A stretch of 64,000 bases of DNA from Rebecca billardiae RCC1528 (taxonomy: Eukaryota > Haptophyta): the NCBI GenBank assembly GCA_965240325.2, contig OZ251227.1, forward strand, positions 1,550,001 to 1,614,000. The letters run 5' to 3'. Below are positions 31,418-42,500 of the stretch, piece by piece. The notes beneath the pieces were generated by a model. It was not told where the DNA came from. It saw only the letters and a program-made list of their open reading frames with translations, and made no database searches. Numbering within the stretch: the stretch's first letter is position 1; every line of letters starts with the position of its first letter. The translations under genes were made by a program, and so were the position numbers.

Positions 31418-31511
31418 CTTGATCAGTTGACGTTACCGCTTCCCGATATGAATCGACACCAAACCAAAACTATCCGGACCCAGGGCAGAGCGGGACCGTT
31501 GATAACCGGCG
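31418..31511. promoter_or_regulatory. Shared divergent promoter, EF-hand / TPR-Kelch
   Basis: Only 94 bp separate the two ATGs, so the two genes must share regulatory sequence. No core motif was identified. Confidence 0.5.
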
Positions 31512-33521
31512 ATGGCGGCGACCCGCACGGCAGCGGATTGGAAGGCCGAGGGCAACGCGCACTTCGGCAAGGGGCAGTTCGCCGAGGCGGCGGCAGCGTA
31601 CACCGAGGCCATCGCACTTGAAGAGGACGCGGTCTACTACTCCAACCGCTGCGCGTGCCGGCTGAAGCTCGGCGCGCTCGACGACGCCCTGAGCGATGCC
31701 ACGCGGCTGCGCGACCTGAAGCCCAAGTGGGTGAAGACGGCATTCCGCGAGGGGTGTGTGCTGCACGCCCTTGGACGGTGCGTTCGCGCGTCCTACTGCA
31801 CGCCTCACTGCACGCCTCACGTGGGCCTGCCTGCCATAGCGTGCGCGTCACAGTGCTCAGCTCACAGCAACGCGCGTGCGCACACGCGCCCCCTGACACC
31901 ACCGCACACAGGCACGTCGAGGCAGCGCGCGCCTTTTGCGAGGCGATGCTGGCGGGTCCGAGCGACGAGGTGCGCGCGATGCTGGAGCAGACCATCGCGG
32001 CCGCGGGTCTGCATGACGATCCCGAGCAGCAGGAGCTGCTCCATCGCTGCCTCCAGGTCCTCCACAGCTCACGCCCAGCGGACATGCCAGCGAAGCGCGA
32101 GGCTGGAGGCGGGCAGTGGCGCCGGTGCGTGCAGCCATCGAAGGACGGGCCGCCCCCGCGCGGCGGGGCGACGCTCACCGCGGTGGGCAGTGCGCTGTGG
32201 CTCATCGGCGGGCTTGACGCCGCGCGAGGTGCCCTGACGCCAGACGTGTTCAGCCTGGACACGACCGTCGGTGCGCGCCTTTCTCAGTGTGCCCGCCGCG
32301 CGTGGCGATGCGCCCTGTCGGGCCGGCTGGCGCAGGCACGCCGCCGCGCCGGCTGGCGCGACGCGCGAGCGTCGGCTCACGCGGCGTTCGACGCCGCCTC
32401 CCCTCTCTGTCTGCGCCGCGCTCTCGCCGCACGCGCAGAGCCCTCTGCATGGTCGCTCGAGCACGGCAGCGTGCGCGGAGGGGCTGAACACAACGGCACT
32501 GGCACGCCTGCGGCACGCTTCGGGCACGCGGCGTGCGCGCGCGGCGCCGTCGTGTGGCTGTTCGGTGGGCATGCTGGGCCCGATGGCCATGCGAGCGCGG
32601 ACGACTCGGGCGTCTTCTCCGACGTGCACGCGCTCGACACGCGCACGTGCGCCTGGGTGGAGGCGCGTGCGGCCGACGCACCCGAAGCCCGGCACGCGCA
32701 CTCGCTGTGCTACGATGCCCACGGCGATCAGTTGCTGCTGTTCGGGGGCGCCGACGGGAAGAGCAAGCCCCTCGGCGGGCTGCACGCGCTCCCGCTCGGC
32801 TCTTTGGGCGTGGACGGGCTCCCCGACGCGCCCAGTGCCGAGGCAGGGCACTCCGCCCCACCTGGCGACCGCGCCGAGAGCGTGCCGTTGCGCTGGGTGA
32901 GTATCGAGCCGTCTGGTGGCGGCCCCTGTGCGCGGGAGATGCACGCCAGCGCGGTCACATGCCCGGCGCGCGACGGCACGGCGGCCGAGGCGCCGCCGGT
33001 GATGCTTGTGTGCGGGGGGCGCGCGGCAGGGCAGGTACTCAGCGACCTCTGGGTGCTGCACCTCGGTGCGTCGCGCGATCAAGCGCCCACCCGACGCCGC
33101 GCGCGTGACGCCGATGCCACGTACTCAGACATGCCTTCCCCCTGTGTGCGTGCGGTGTGTCCGCTGTGCAGGCTCGCTCACATGGCAGCTGTGCCCGTGT
33201 CCGCACGCTCGCTGCAGCCACGGGCTCAGCGTGCGCCCGACCGGCGACGGCGAGCCCCGCGCCACCGAGCTGGTCATCTTTGGCGGGTTTGATGGGCAGG
33301 GCATCTGCCAGTCCACACTCACGCTCCAGCTCGCAGCCGTCGAGCCCGGGTGCTGCAAGGCGCGCTGGGAGGACGTGTCAGATAGCGTGGTGGGTGCGCC
33401 GCGCGCGCGCATCGGCCATGCGCAGGCGGCGACGCGCCAATCCGTGTACGTGTTTGGCGGCGGTGCCGAAGACGGCACCTTCCTCGGCGACACGTGTCGG
33501 CTGACGCTTGCCAGCTGCTGA
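31512..33521 (+). CDS. TPR-Kelch repeat protein, four exons
   Basis: Exons 31512-31777, 31912-32270, 32439-33065 and 33172-33521 give 533 residues; phases 2, 1 and 1 match. Residues 1-90 form a tetratricopeptide repeat block (ADWKAEGNAHFGKGQFAEAAAAYTEAIAL...AVYYSNRCACRLKLGALDDALSDATRLRDLKPKW) of the type that docks Hsp90/Hsp70 tails. From about 170 there are Kelch blades with repeated (W/L)L(I/F)GG cores: ALWLIGGLD, VVWLFGGHA, LLLFGGADG, MLVCGGRA, LVIFGGFDGQ and VYVFGGGAED. Six blades predict a closed beta-propeller. It is probably a chaperone-linked or cytoskeletal adaptor, with targets unknown. Without splicing, the frames disagree at each intron, and the splice choices restore all blades. 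Confidence 0.8.
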
Positions 33522-34153
33522 CAAGTGACAGCTGACTAGAGTGAGCTGAGGTCATCAATCGCAACGGTTGAATCACAGCAGACATCCGATCACCAGCAAT
33601 GTCGGGCGATGACATGAGTCATGATGCAATTTCAATGATGCTGATGATATGCATGCAGCATGAAGTGAGCATGACGCAACCCGGAAATCATGAGTCACGG
33701 GGCCACGGGCACGGCGCCAGGCCCGTGACCGTGTGCGGCCGTGTCGGCCGGTGAGATGGTGAGTGACCCGGCGGTTCCGACAGTTACGACGGTCGACAGT
33801 CGTAGTGCTGCCACGTGGCCGTGCTGCCAGGATGCTGGACAGAGGACCGCCTGTCCGTGTCCGGGTGACGATTCGCGGGGTCGCCGACGCCGTCATCGTC
33901 GTCGACGACTCGATCTCGTCGAATAATCGATCGTCGGCATCAATCCTCGTCCGCGGTGTCGTCACCGATGTGATGATCATCGATCGCCAGCAGACCGAAT
34001 TATTCGTCGTCATATCATCGTCGTAATCGTCAGACATGAGACTCAGCCGTCTTGGCAGTCATCACTGAGTCAATAACACGCAGTATTCGTCACGCAAGAC
34101 GGCTGCTCGTCACTGTTCAAGGAGTTGTCAAGGGCAACGCCGGCGAGCGCCGC
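33522..34153. other. Intergenic between two convergent genes
   Basis: This is the joint 3' flank of the TPR-Kelch and argininosuccinate lyase genes. It has lower GC and no ORF with a domain. Confidence 0.6.
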
Positions 34154-35913
34154 TCAGATCGACTTGACGAAAGCGTCGATCTTGTCGGCCTGCTCGAGGA
34201 CCGCACGTGTGCTCGTGCCTCCCGTTGCGTCGCGCCTCTCCGCGGCCTTGTCGTAGTCCCATACCTCTGCGACGTCCGCCTCGAACAGCTTGCTGATCGT
34301 GCGCAGGTCGTCGAGGCTCAGGTCGGGCAGCTCGCACGCCTTCTCCTGCGCACGGGAGGGGGCGGGCGCACGCGCCGGCGCACGCGGGCGCGTCGACGAG
34401 GGTGCGCGCCTGCAGCGGGCGCGCGCGCGCGCGAGCGCGAGCGCGCTCCCATCGGCCGGGCCGGGCGGCGGCGCGCGCACCTCCGCCATCTTGACCGCCG
34501 AGCCCACCGCGTGGTGCGCCTCCCGGAAGGGCATGCCGCGCTTCACGAGGTAGTCTGAGAGGTCGGTGGCGAGGAGCGGCGGCGAGAGCGCGGCGCGCAT
34601 GGCCTCGGGGCGGATGGTGAGCGTGGAGAGCACGCCCGCGGCGATCTGCAGCGCGGCGCGCGTCGTCGCCGCCGTGTCAAAGAGCGCGCGCTTGTCCTCC
34701 TGCATGTCCTTGTTGTACGCGGTCGGCAGCCCCTTCATCATGCACAGCAGCGTGCTGTGGTTGCCCAGCACGCGCGCGCACTTGCCGCGCAGCAGCTCGA
34801 GCGCGTCCGGGTTCTTCTTCTGCGGCATGAGCGACGAGCCGGTGGAGTACGCGTCGGAGAAGCTGACGAAGCCGAACTCCGCCGTGCCGTACACGATCAG
34901 GTCCTCCGCGAACTTGGAGAGGTGCACCATGAGCAGCGTCGCCCACGAGGAGAAGTCGAGGATGAAGTCTCGGTCCGTGACCGCGTCGAGCGAGTTGGGC
35001 ATCGGCCGGGCGAAGCCGAGGTCGGCGGCGAGCGCCTCGCGGTCGATGGGGAACGGGTTGCCCGCGAGCGCGCCCGCGCCCAGCGGCATCTCGTTCACGC
35101 GGCCCAGCGCCTCCTTGAGCCGGCTCGCGTCGCGCTGCCAGCCGGCCGCGTGGTTGAGGATCCAGTGGGACCAGCGCACAGGCTGCGCGCGCTGCAGGTG
35201 GGTGTACCCGGGCATGAGCGCGGAGACCTCCGCGCGGGCGCGCTCGCTCGCGACGCGGAGCAGGTCCTGCAGTAGCCCGAGCTGCGACGCGCCCTCCTCG
35301 CGCAGCCATAGCCGCACGTCCGTCGCCACCTGGTCGTTGCGCGAGCGCGCCGTATGGATCTTGGCGCCCGGCGCGCCCACCAGCTCGGTGAGCCGGCGCT
35401 CGTTGGCCATGTGAATGTCCTCGTCGGACGGCTTGATCTCGAACTTGCCGGCCTCCCACTCCGCCGCCACCTTCTTCAAGCCCTCGCGGATCTTCTTGCC
35501 CTCCTCCGCGGTGAGCACCTTGGCGCGCTCGAGCGCATGGCTGCGCGTGCGCGCGAGCGGCGCGACGTGCGCGAGGCCGCGCCCGGCTGAGGGGAGGGCG
35601 TGCGCAGGCGGCCGGCCGCGGCCGCGCGGGGGGGCGCCCATCGCAGCCGCGCACCTGTACCCGCGCGAGCCCTCGAGGTCCACCTTCCACAGCACCTTGT
35701 CCTCGCCGATCGACGAGTTGAACGCCTCCATCACCGGGTCGACCGCGCCGGTGAAGCGGCCGCCCCACATCTTCTTCTCCTTGGCGCCTGCGTGCGGTGG
35801 GGCGACGGGGAGGCGACAGCATGTGGGCTCGCGCCGGCCGGCATCACGGCCGAGGGCATGCCGCATGCCGCACCATCAGCTGGCGGCGCATCGTTCTTTC
35901 GCTTCGGCGCCAT
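34154..35913 (-). CDS. ASL: Argininosuccinate lyase, four exons
   Basis: Exons 35913-35874, 35787-35655, 35540-34481 and 34345-34154 give 474 residues, the normal family length; phases 1, 2 and 0 all match. The enzyme cleaves argininosuccinate to arginine and fumarate, the last step of arginine synthesis and the urea cycle. Hallmarks in order: MWGGRFTGAVDPVMEAFNSS, the DVRLW region with HTARSRNDQVATD, MPGYTHLQRAQPVRWSHW, and the fumarase/lyase superfamily loop GSSLMPQKKNPD with its mobile catalytic serine. The C-terminal lobe FREAHHAVGSAVK...ACELPDLSLDDL is restored only by the last splice. Exon 1 begins MAPKRKNDAPPAD, with no obvious transit peptide, so a cytosolic enzyme is likely. The intronic DNA is open in frame, so an unspliced reading gives a 570-codon ORF that is too long. 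Confidence 0.95.
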
Positions 35914-36189
35914 GCTTGTCGCGATTGCCGATTCGCGCCCGCGAGCACGTGGCGTCCGCGTCCGGCGTGGCCGTCGGGGGGCCGAGGTTGGCGGTTGGCG
36001 CAGCAGCTCGGACTCATTCTATGATTTAACGACACAGGTAGGACTCGCGCACACAGTCGGTGTCTCGGTCAGTGGTTTGAGGTTGGGTGAGGGTGGTGGT
36101 TGGTTGGGGGCTGGCCAGGGTAGGGCTGGAGGCTTCGGCCGCCAGCCTGATCACCCGGAGCCCGTTATAAAGGGGAATTTAAAAAAGTC

Positions 36190-36536
36190 GCAGAGACAGA
36201 GTTACACAGTTTACTAAGAATACTGTAAGAGACGCACACAGCTCGTCAGGCAGGCGAGATACAGTTTACTAAGAATAAGAGACGCACACAGCTCAGGCAG
36301 GCGAGATTGACGCCCGCCAACTGTCACCGCCCATGAAGCCGTCGCCGATGGTAGCGCCGCCGGAAAAATTCGTTCAGCCGTCCGCCTGCGAGGCCTGGAC
36401 GAGGGCTGCGGCCGCCTCGCGGCGCGCATATTGAGAGTGACACAGACTATGCTGCTGTGCGGGCGTCAATCTCGCGCCTGCCTGAGCTGTGTGCGTCTCT
36501 TATTCTTCGGTAAACTGTACAGAGACAGAGTCACAG
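36190..36536. mobile_element. MITE-like element with about 58-bp inverted repeats
   Basis: Arms TACAGTTTACTAAGAATAAG...GCGAGATTGACGCCCGC (36260-36317) and its reverse complement (36459-36519) differ by only two small indels, and the interior is about 140 bp. A partial extra copy of the arm sits directly upstream (36203-36259). A 16-bp direct repeat CAGAGACAGAGT(T/C)ACA lies at 36191-36206 and 36520-36535 and may be a target duplication or an older element end. No ORF lies inside. Confidence 0.7.
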
Positions 36537-37579
36537 ACTACGGTTACGAGCTACTGGCATGAGAAGACAGAGCATATAGGAGCAGCGCGGCGGCGACCGC
36601 GCAGCTCACAATTATTATTGATGCCGCCCGTGCCAGCACAGGCAGATTTCGTCGGCGCCGAACCGGATGTGATGAGGCTCCGGCTTCGGTCCACCCCCCC
36701 CAGTCCGGTCAGTGGAGCGTTACATCTTGACACCGTGCAATCGGCGGGATCGCCGCCTCTGATGATCTACAATAGCTCCTAGCCCACCCCAGGCGGTCCC
36801 TTGGACGATACTACGGCCACGGATGGATCATCAGCCACACCTCCAATAGGTTCAGACTCTAGTTTCTATAACTAAATACCCAGCCCGGGTATCATTTTCG
36901 CATATGTATACAGGTGTCCGGAACGCTCCCGGACTGTGCTGAAATCTGAGTCAGAGTAAGGGACGGGTAATTACATAGTAAAACTAGAGTCTGAACCTAT
37001 TGGGAGGTGGTCGGATGCGACATTTCTCGTTGAAGTCATCAATCGGGGGTCGGAAGGGCGGACTCTGCTGCATGGTCCGCTTGGTTGACTTCGGCTTGGG
37101 GCCAAGACGTAACGGAGCTGGGGGGGGTGGACCGGAGCCGGAGCCATGATCATCAGATGATGTCGGCCAGTGGCAGGAGACGGCTGCTGGCAGGTATTAT
37201 CACTCCGCGGTTGCTGGTACAGTAGTGGTACATCAGCGGGCTCCCGACAGAGTCCCGTCGCGCGCGGCACTGAGGCCCACAGCAAAGCCGCTGCCGTCAT
37301 CCGTCTGCTCTGTGCTCATCCGCGCATCGCCTAGTTCCCCCCCCCAAGGGATGCCGGCGACGGAAGAAGGCCGCACCAGCGGCAGCCGCCGCCGCCCAGC
37401 ACCGCTGGCTTCGTCCCAACGCCTCCCCGCCGTCCCGGTACCGTACAACGGTGCTGTGACTGGCCCCTTGGGCAACTCGGGTCACGAGGGCGCGGCAGGA
37501 CACGACGGCTGGACACGGGGCCGCACACCAGACCGTGGACGCGCGCGGCGACGGAGCGCAGGCTGGCACGCTCGGCTCC
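36537..37579. other. Intergenic with nested inverted repeats
   Basis: Apart from the foldback element at 36676-37145 nothing is recognised. ORFs between 37225 and 37602 lie antisense to the sulfotransferase 3' end or are Pro/Arg-rich noise. Confidence 0.6.
36676..37145. mobile_element. Foldback element with nested inverted repeats (copy A of a dispersed family)
   Basis: The outer arms 36676-36700 and 37121-37145 are complementary at 24 of 25 positions (GGCTCCGGCTTCGGTCCACC...). Nested inside, CCAATAGGTTCAGACTCTAG at 36843 and its perfect complement ending at 37003 form 23-bp arms that extend imperfectly to about 30. The part 36713-37010 recurs in reverse orientation at 55146-55509. Confidence 0.7.
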
Positions 37580-39207
37580 TCAGCCGCACAGCGCCGGGTT
37601 GAAGTCCGGCTTGAGGTGCGGGTTCTTGCCGCACGAGGCGAGCTCTCGCACCGCGGGCGGCCAGCACTGCTGCCCCTTCCACACGAAGCGGTTGGTCGCC
37701 TGCTCCTTGTTGAAGCCCGCGTCGCAGTTGTGCATGCACACCTTCTCCATGTTCGCGTCGAGCGTGGAGGCGTCGAGCTTGTACAGCTCGCGCAGCTGCG
37801 CGGCGTACTCCGCGCCGCCCTCCTTCACGAGCGCGTCGAACCGGCGGCGCGCGTCGTTGTAGATCCAGTAGTCGAGCTCGAGCTGGTCGAGGAACCATTT
37901 GCGCTGGCCGTCTGTGGCGAGCTCGTCCGCCCAGATCTGCTTCACCTTGTCGCGGTGCACCTTGATGTCGCGGTTCTTCACGGTCGAGGGGACGGAGTAC
38001 TTGGAGAGGGGCATGCCCGTCGCACGCGCGATGAGCAGCATCGACGCCGTGTAGTTCTCGAAGAGCCCGATCACGTCGTACTTGTCCAGCTCGGTCTTGA
38101 CGTGCAGCTCGAGCTCCGTCCTGGGCGTGTGCGCGCGCTCCTTGTCGAGCAGCCGGGGCAGCAGGATGTGCCGCTGCAAGAACTGCGTCGTGATCGAGCG
38201 CCGGTTGAGCAGCGGGTTCTGCTCGGCGAAGTACTGCGTGAAGTTGTGGATGTGCTTGATGTCGAAGCCGCGCGTCGTCTTGTGGTACGAGAAGTGGCTC
38301 ACCTGCGGCGCGCGCCGGCGGAGGGGGCGCGCGGGGCAGCGCGCGGGGCAGCGCGCGGGGGGACGCGCCTCAGCGGCGCGCGGGGCGAGGCGCGCGGCTT
38401 GCGGCGCGCGCACGGCGCGGGGCGCGGCATCGCGTCCTCGCGTGCGCGCACCTGCCGCTTGAGCGGCTCCCGCAGGATCGTGACGAGCCACATGCCGCAC
38501 GTGCCGTGCCACGCGCGCACCATCGGCACCCACTTATCCATCATATGCATGAAGTCGCCGTGCTCCGCGTGGCTCTCGACGACGAGCTTGGGGAGCAGCG
38601 GGCTCTCGCCCTCGCCGACGGGCGGGCGCTTCCGCGGGTCCTCGATCATCTCGTACTCCGCCTTCGCCTTGTTGCATAGCCGGATCGTCCCCTTGTACCC
38701 CCACACGTGCCAGCCGCACGCGTAGTGCGCAATCATGTGCATGCGGAACGTGGTGCCGCCCGTCTTCTCGATGTGGCGGAAGAGCAGCATGCCGCAGTCC
38801 GGCTGGGTGGTGAGCACGGGCGCGAGCACGCTCAGATTCGACGCGGGCCGCCCGTCGTCCAGCGACACGGCGTCGAGGAAGGACGTCGGCGCCGAGGACG
38901 ACGATGTGTGCACCGACACGGTCGCCGGCTGCGGCCTCAAGGCGGCCGACTGTTGTGGCTGCTTCGCGGCGGCGCGGCCGTTCGCCGCCGCCGCGGCGGC
39001 GTCGCGCTTGATCGCGCGCACGCTCGAGTCCAGGAGCGACACCTGCGCACGCAGCTGCCGCAACTCCCCCAGTGCTGTCCGCAGCGCGTCGCCGTCTGAG
39101 TTCGCCTCGATCCGAGTCATCGACGCGGTCGGACCGGACATCTGCTGGACGACGGAGAGGACGAGGATCAGCGCGACGGCGGCGAGGACGGCCCACGCGT
39201 TCTGCAT
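37580..39207 (-). CDS. Golgi-type carbohydrate sulfotransferase, two exons
   Basis: Exons 39207-38452 and 38302-37580 (phase 0) give 492 residues. The start ATG at 39207 gives a short cytosolic end and a type II signal anchor (AVLAAVALILVLSVV, about residues 6-20), then a coiled-coil/Ser-rich stem, so the catalytic domain should face the Golgi lumen. The 5'-phosphosulfate loop of PAPS-dependent enzymes is FRHIEKTGGTTFR (residues 143-155). The 3'-phosphate motif lies exactly at the splice junction, LVTILREPLKRQ/VSHFSYHK. This matches the membrane sulfotransferase superfamily that modifies glycans (2-O, 3-O type). The acceptor glycan is unknown; sulfated polysaccharides of algal scales or cell coats are plausible. 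Cys residues in the last 60 residues may be disulfide-bonded. The gene is divergent from the CCB-like gene. Confidence 0.85.
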
Positions 39208-39345
39208 GGTCCCCGCTTCCTGGCGCCCCGGGCCCCCGCCGAGGCGCTCGCAACGCCCAACGAGCGCTCTCGCGCAGCTGATGCAGGCGAGGCTCGGTGG
39301 GCGCCGCCCGAGGAGAAAGCAGCTGATGCATCTGCTCGGGGCACG
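39208..39345. promoter_or_regulatory. Shared divergent promoter, sulfotransferase / CCB-like
   Basis: 138 bp separate the opposed ATGs. No core element was identified. Confidence 0.5.
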
Positions 39346-40230
39346 ATGGCGGCGGCGTGCAGCGCGCTCGTAATTGCCGTGCTCTCGGCGAGTCACCCGG
39401 CGGCGTCGGCGCGCCCGTGCCCATGTGCGCACGCAGCGGCACATGCGTGCGCACAGACGTGCGCGCGCTCCGCGCTCTGCATCAGAGCGTCCTCGAGCAT
39501 GGCGGACTCGCCTCGCTCTGAGCGCGGTGACGTGTCCGAGTCCCTGCAGGTGTCGCCGCTGGTCGCGGTGCAGGGGATCCTTCGGTCGTCGACGATCGCC
39601 CTGACGGCGAGCTCGGTGCTGCTCTTGGCGCTCGTCTTCAACCGCTTCGTCGTCGACGAGGTCGCCAACAGCCAGAGCAGGAGCGACCTGCTCGCGACAG
39701 CAGCGATCGCAATCGTGGCCCTCAATGCACTCTCCTCTCTTGACATTGAGTCGCGCGTGGCTGACACGGCCGAGCTCATCGGGGCGCCCGTGGACGCCGA
39801 GCTGGGCGTCGATGGCACCGAGTTCAGCGGCGCGTCACCGTACTTGCGCTGGCTCGGGCAGACCCTCCTCGAGTGCACGCCCACCTCCTCGGTGCTCGTG
39901 TATGTGCGAGAGGGTGATCGCACGCTGCTGCGCTCCGGGTTGATGGGCACGGGCTCCAAGCGCGTCAAGGCAGGGGCGATCCTTGAGAAGAGCATGGCGG
40001 AGGATGTTGCGCGCGGTACGTACCTTGCCAGCCTGCAGAACTACCCCGGAAAGCTCGAGTTCAGCTACCTGCCGGCGAACACCCAGTGCGTGTTTGTGCA
40101 GCCGTTTGCTGGCGGCGCGGGCTGCGTGGTGCTCGGCGCCAACGCCGCGCGCTGCTACACCAACAAGCACCTCACGCGCGTGCAGCTGCTGGCCGACCGG
40201 CTCGGCGAAGAGCTCGGCCTCGCGGGCTGA
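39346..40230 (+). CDS. CCB2/CCB4-like cytochrome b6f heme-ci assembly protein, plastid
   Basis: A 294-residue protein. After an Ala/Cys/Arg-rich, presumably transit, N-terminus (about 1-50) come two closely spaced membrane helices (about STIALTASSVLLLALVFNRFV and LLATAAIAIVALNALSSLDI) and a soluble domain starting DIESRVADTAELIG...YLRWLGQTLLECTPTSSVLVYV. This two-helix-plus-GAF-like layout is that of CCB2/CCB4, which act in the thylakoid membrane to attach heme ci to cytochrome b6. Which paralogue it is cannot be decided without alignment. No introns were needed, though the Cys/Ala-rich stretch (CPCAHAAAHACAQTCA) before residue 45 could hide one. Confidence 0.65.
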   Translation: MAAACSALVIAVLSASHPAASARPCPCAHAAAHACAQTCARSALCIRASSSMADSPRSERGDVSESLQVSPLVAVQGILRSSTIALTASSVLLLALVFNRFVVDEVANSQSRSDLLATAAIAIVALNALSSLDIESRVADTAELIGAPVDAELGVDGTEFSGASPYLRWLGQTLLECTPTSSVLVYVREGDRTLLRSGLMGTGSKRVKAGAILEKSMAEDVARGTYLASLQNYPGKLEFSYLPANTQCVFVQPFAGGAGCVVLGANAARCYTNKHLTRVQLLADRLGEELGLAG

Positions 40231-40945
40231 TATGGACGGCGCCTCCCGCGACTGCAACATCGCGCAGCCCCGAGCCGGACGGCCCAGGGCCAGGTGGCAG
40301 GTGCACACTGACACACGCGCGGCACGATGTTGGCGATGACCAGCGGCACGACTGTGTCACTGTGAGTGTGGACCGCCGTCGTAATAGTCATAATCTGAGG
40401 CTGACGCCCCCGACTGCCGCCGCCGCCGCCGCCGCCGTCGGGCCGTCGCCGATCGACTCACCGTCGACCGTGCCTATAATCATCAGCGATCTGGGTGCGC
40501 TGCACTACGGTCGCATCCCGGGCGCTCCCCGGCGCTCCGGACAGGTTGCACAGGAAACTGTCCTTGGTGTTACATTTCTCAGAGACGGCGCCTCTGAAGG
40601 ATGGCGCCCGCCCACTCGCCGCTCGTGGGTGGCGCGCGCCTCGCGTGTCGATGCAGCCCCGCATGATGACTAGCTGAATGCGCGTGTCGTCAGGACTTGT
40701 CCGCGTGCGCTACATCCCTTGAGCTAGCACAGCCGGGACACCCTCGCCGTCGGCAGTGACTGTCATCATCCCAGCACACGTCGCGTGATGAGACGGCAAA
40801 GCCACAGCAGCATCACCCTCTCGACCAGGATCATCAGGCAGCTGGAGACAGTCCTCCCTTCGACGCGTCTCGGAGCGAGCGCACACGCCCGGCTCTATCT
40901 GCTTCACACCGCCCGCGCCATCCGCCTCGAGCCCGCCAACGCCCG

Positions 40946-41515
40946 TCACCACGCGCAGTATGGCAAACCGTCATGATCGGACCGAGCTCGTCGACGAGTG
41001 CAGCCTTCGCCAGCAGTGCCGCGCGCGAGCATTCGAGTTCGACAGTAAGTCGTCAGCGACTTGTGGGCCGGCGGGGAGATCCACGCGTGGCATGATAGCA
41101 TGTAGGTCGTCAGCTCCTGCTCGGTGTACGCACGCGCTCTGCATCTGAACACTCGATAGAAGCTTTCGATGATCACCATCGAGCTGTCTACGTGAGCCTG
41201 TGCGACCGTCTGCGCAACACCTCGCGCCTCACCCTTGGTGCTGCGCTCACGCGAGACAAAGAAGGCTATGTAGGGCTCACTGACCATTCGTACAGTAAGA
41301 GCGTCCTTGCCGCAGCGAGTGACAGCTTCCTTCGCCCGCTCCTTAGCACTCGCCCTGCTGTTCTTGGGCGTGAGTGAGGCGTGGTGCCTCGTCAGCCTGC
41401 CGAGCAGTTCTTGTCGATGCGTGTCACAGCGCGGAAGCACGTGTGCGTTCGAGAGGCGTCGTGCGTGGATGCCGTTCTTCATGCTGACGACATAGACGGA
41501 CTGCGTAGCGGCCAT
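40946..41515 (-). pseudogene. Unrecognised ORF, possibly decayed mobile or host gene
   Basis: About 189 codons from the ATG at 41515. Unlike shadow ORFs, the composition is balanced (Ile, Phe, Tyr, Glu, Lys present), e.g. VRMVSEPYIAFFVSRERST and MVIIESFYRVFRCRARAYTE, so it could be real or recently decayed protein-coding sequence. Same-strand ORFs upstream (41558-42130, including ECDNLAMFIQRVLVRVEKLA) may be further exons or debris of the same gene. I could not join them with confident splice sites and recognise no domain. Confidence 0.3.
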
Positions 41516-42456
41516 CTCCTCATCCAAGGGCCTCGAGCATGCCACGACTCTGACACTTCAGCGCTCCGGCCGGCGCGCATGCACCATCAAGTGCAACCGA
41601 GCGATTGAGAGGTAGCCGCCGCCAGCTTTTCGACCCTCACCAACACGCGCTGGATGAACATTGCAAGGTTGTCGCATTCTATGAGTGTCGCGTGTCTCCT
41701 CCCGCGACTGTTGCTGCGCAACGTGATGTGCAAGACCAGTCGCGCGCGCGCTCCATCCAATGCATGCACAGCTGATGCATGGACGTGGCCGAGCGCAAGC
41801 ACGCACGCGCGAGTCGTAGGCTGCGAACGTCGTGTGCGGCCAGACTGCGATGTGCATGGCACGTATCCACCTTGCATTGCTACCTCTCTTCACACCGGGC
41901 CTGGAACTCTTCCAGGCTGAGACGGCCTGCTCTGCTGCCCTCTGCGACTCAGATGCCACGTGAACGTGCCGCGCGGCTGCGCGATGTCGCGATTGGAGCT
42001 CAAGGGTGGTTGACTTTCGGTACATGCTACTCAAGCAGGAAGAGGCCGATCGAGGCGCGGAGTGGCGCGCTGCACCCGCAACAGCGGGCATCGTGCAGCG
42101 CGCGAGAGCGCGCGCCGCTTCCGAGCGCACGGCGACGGCGCCATGTACCGAAAGACGGGTGGACAGGTCGCGTCCACTGGGAATGTAACATCTGTCAGTC
42201 GCGGGCGGTCATTTTTCCGTGCAACCTGTCTCGACGGCAGGCGCGGCCGTGCTGGCGCGTGCAGCTCCGCAGGTCAGTTGCCATGTGCATCATCGTAACT
42301 TACTTATTATATTTATTTCACTCATCAGGACGCGATATGCTATACTACGACGACTCTGCTACAGTACTATGACTGCTATAGTTAGTAGTTGAGATGACTA
42401 TACTGAGACTGCGGAATAATCGAACGACGGTACGTGACCGGCGCCTCACGAGTCAC

Positions 42457-42500
42457 GTGACCGAGCGAGTAGCCGACGGTGACCGAGCGAGTAGCCGACG
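42457..42500. repeat. Two-copy tandem repeat, 22-bp unit
   Basis: GTGACCGAGCGAGTAGCCGACG occurs twice without difference. Confidence 0.95.
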
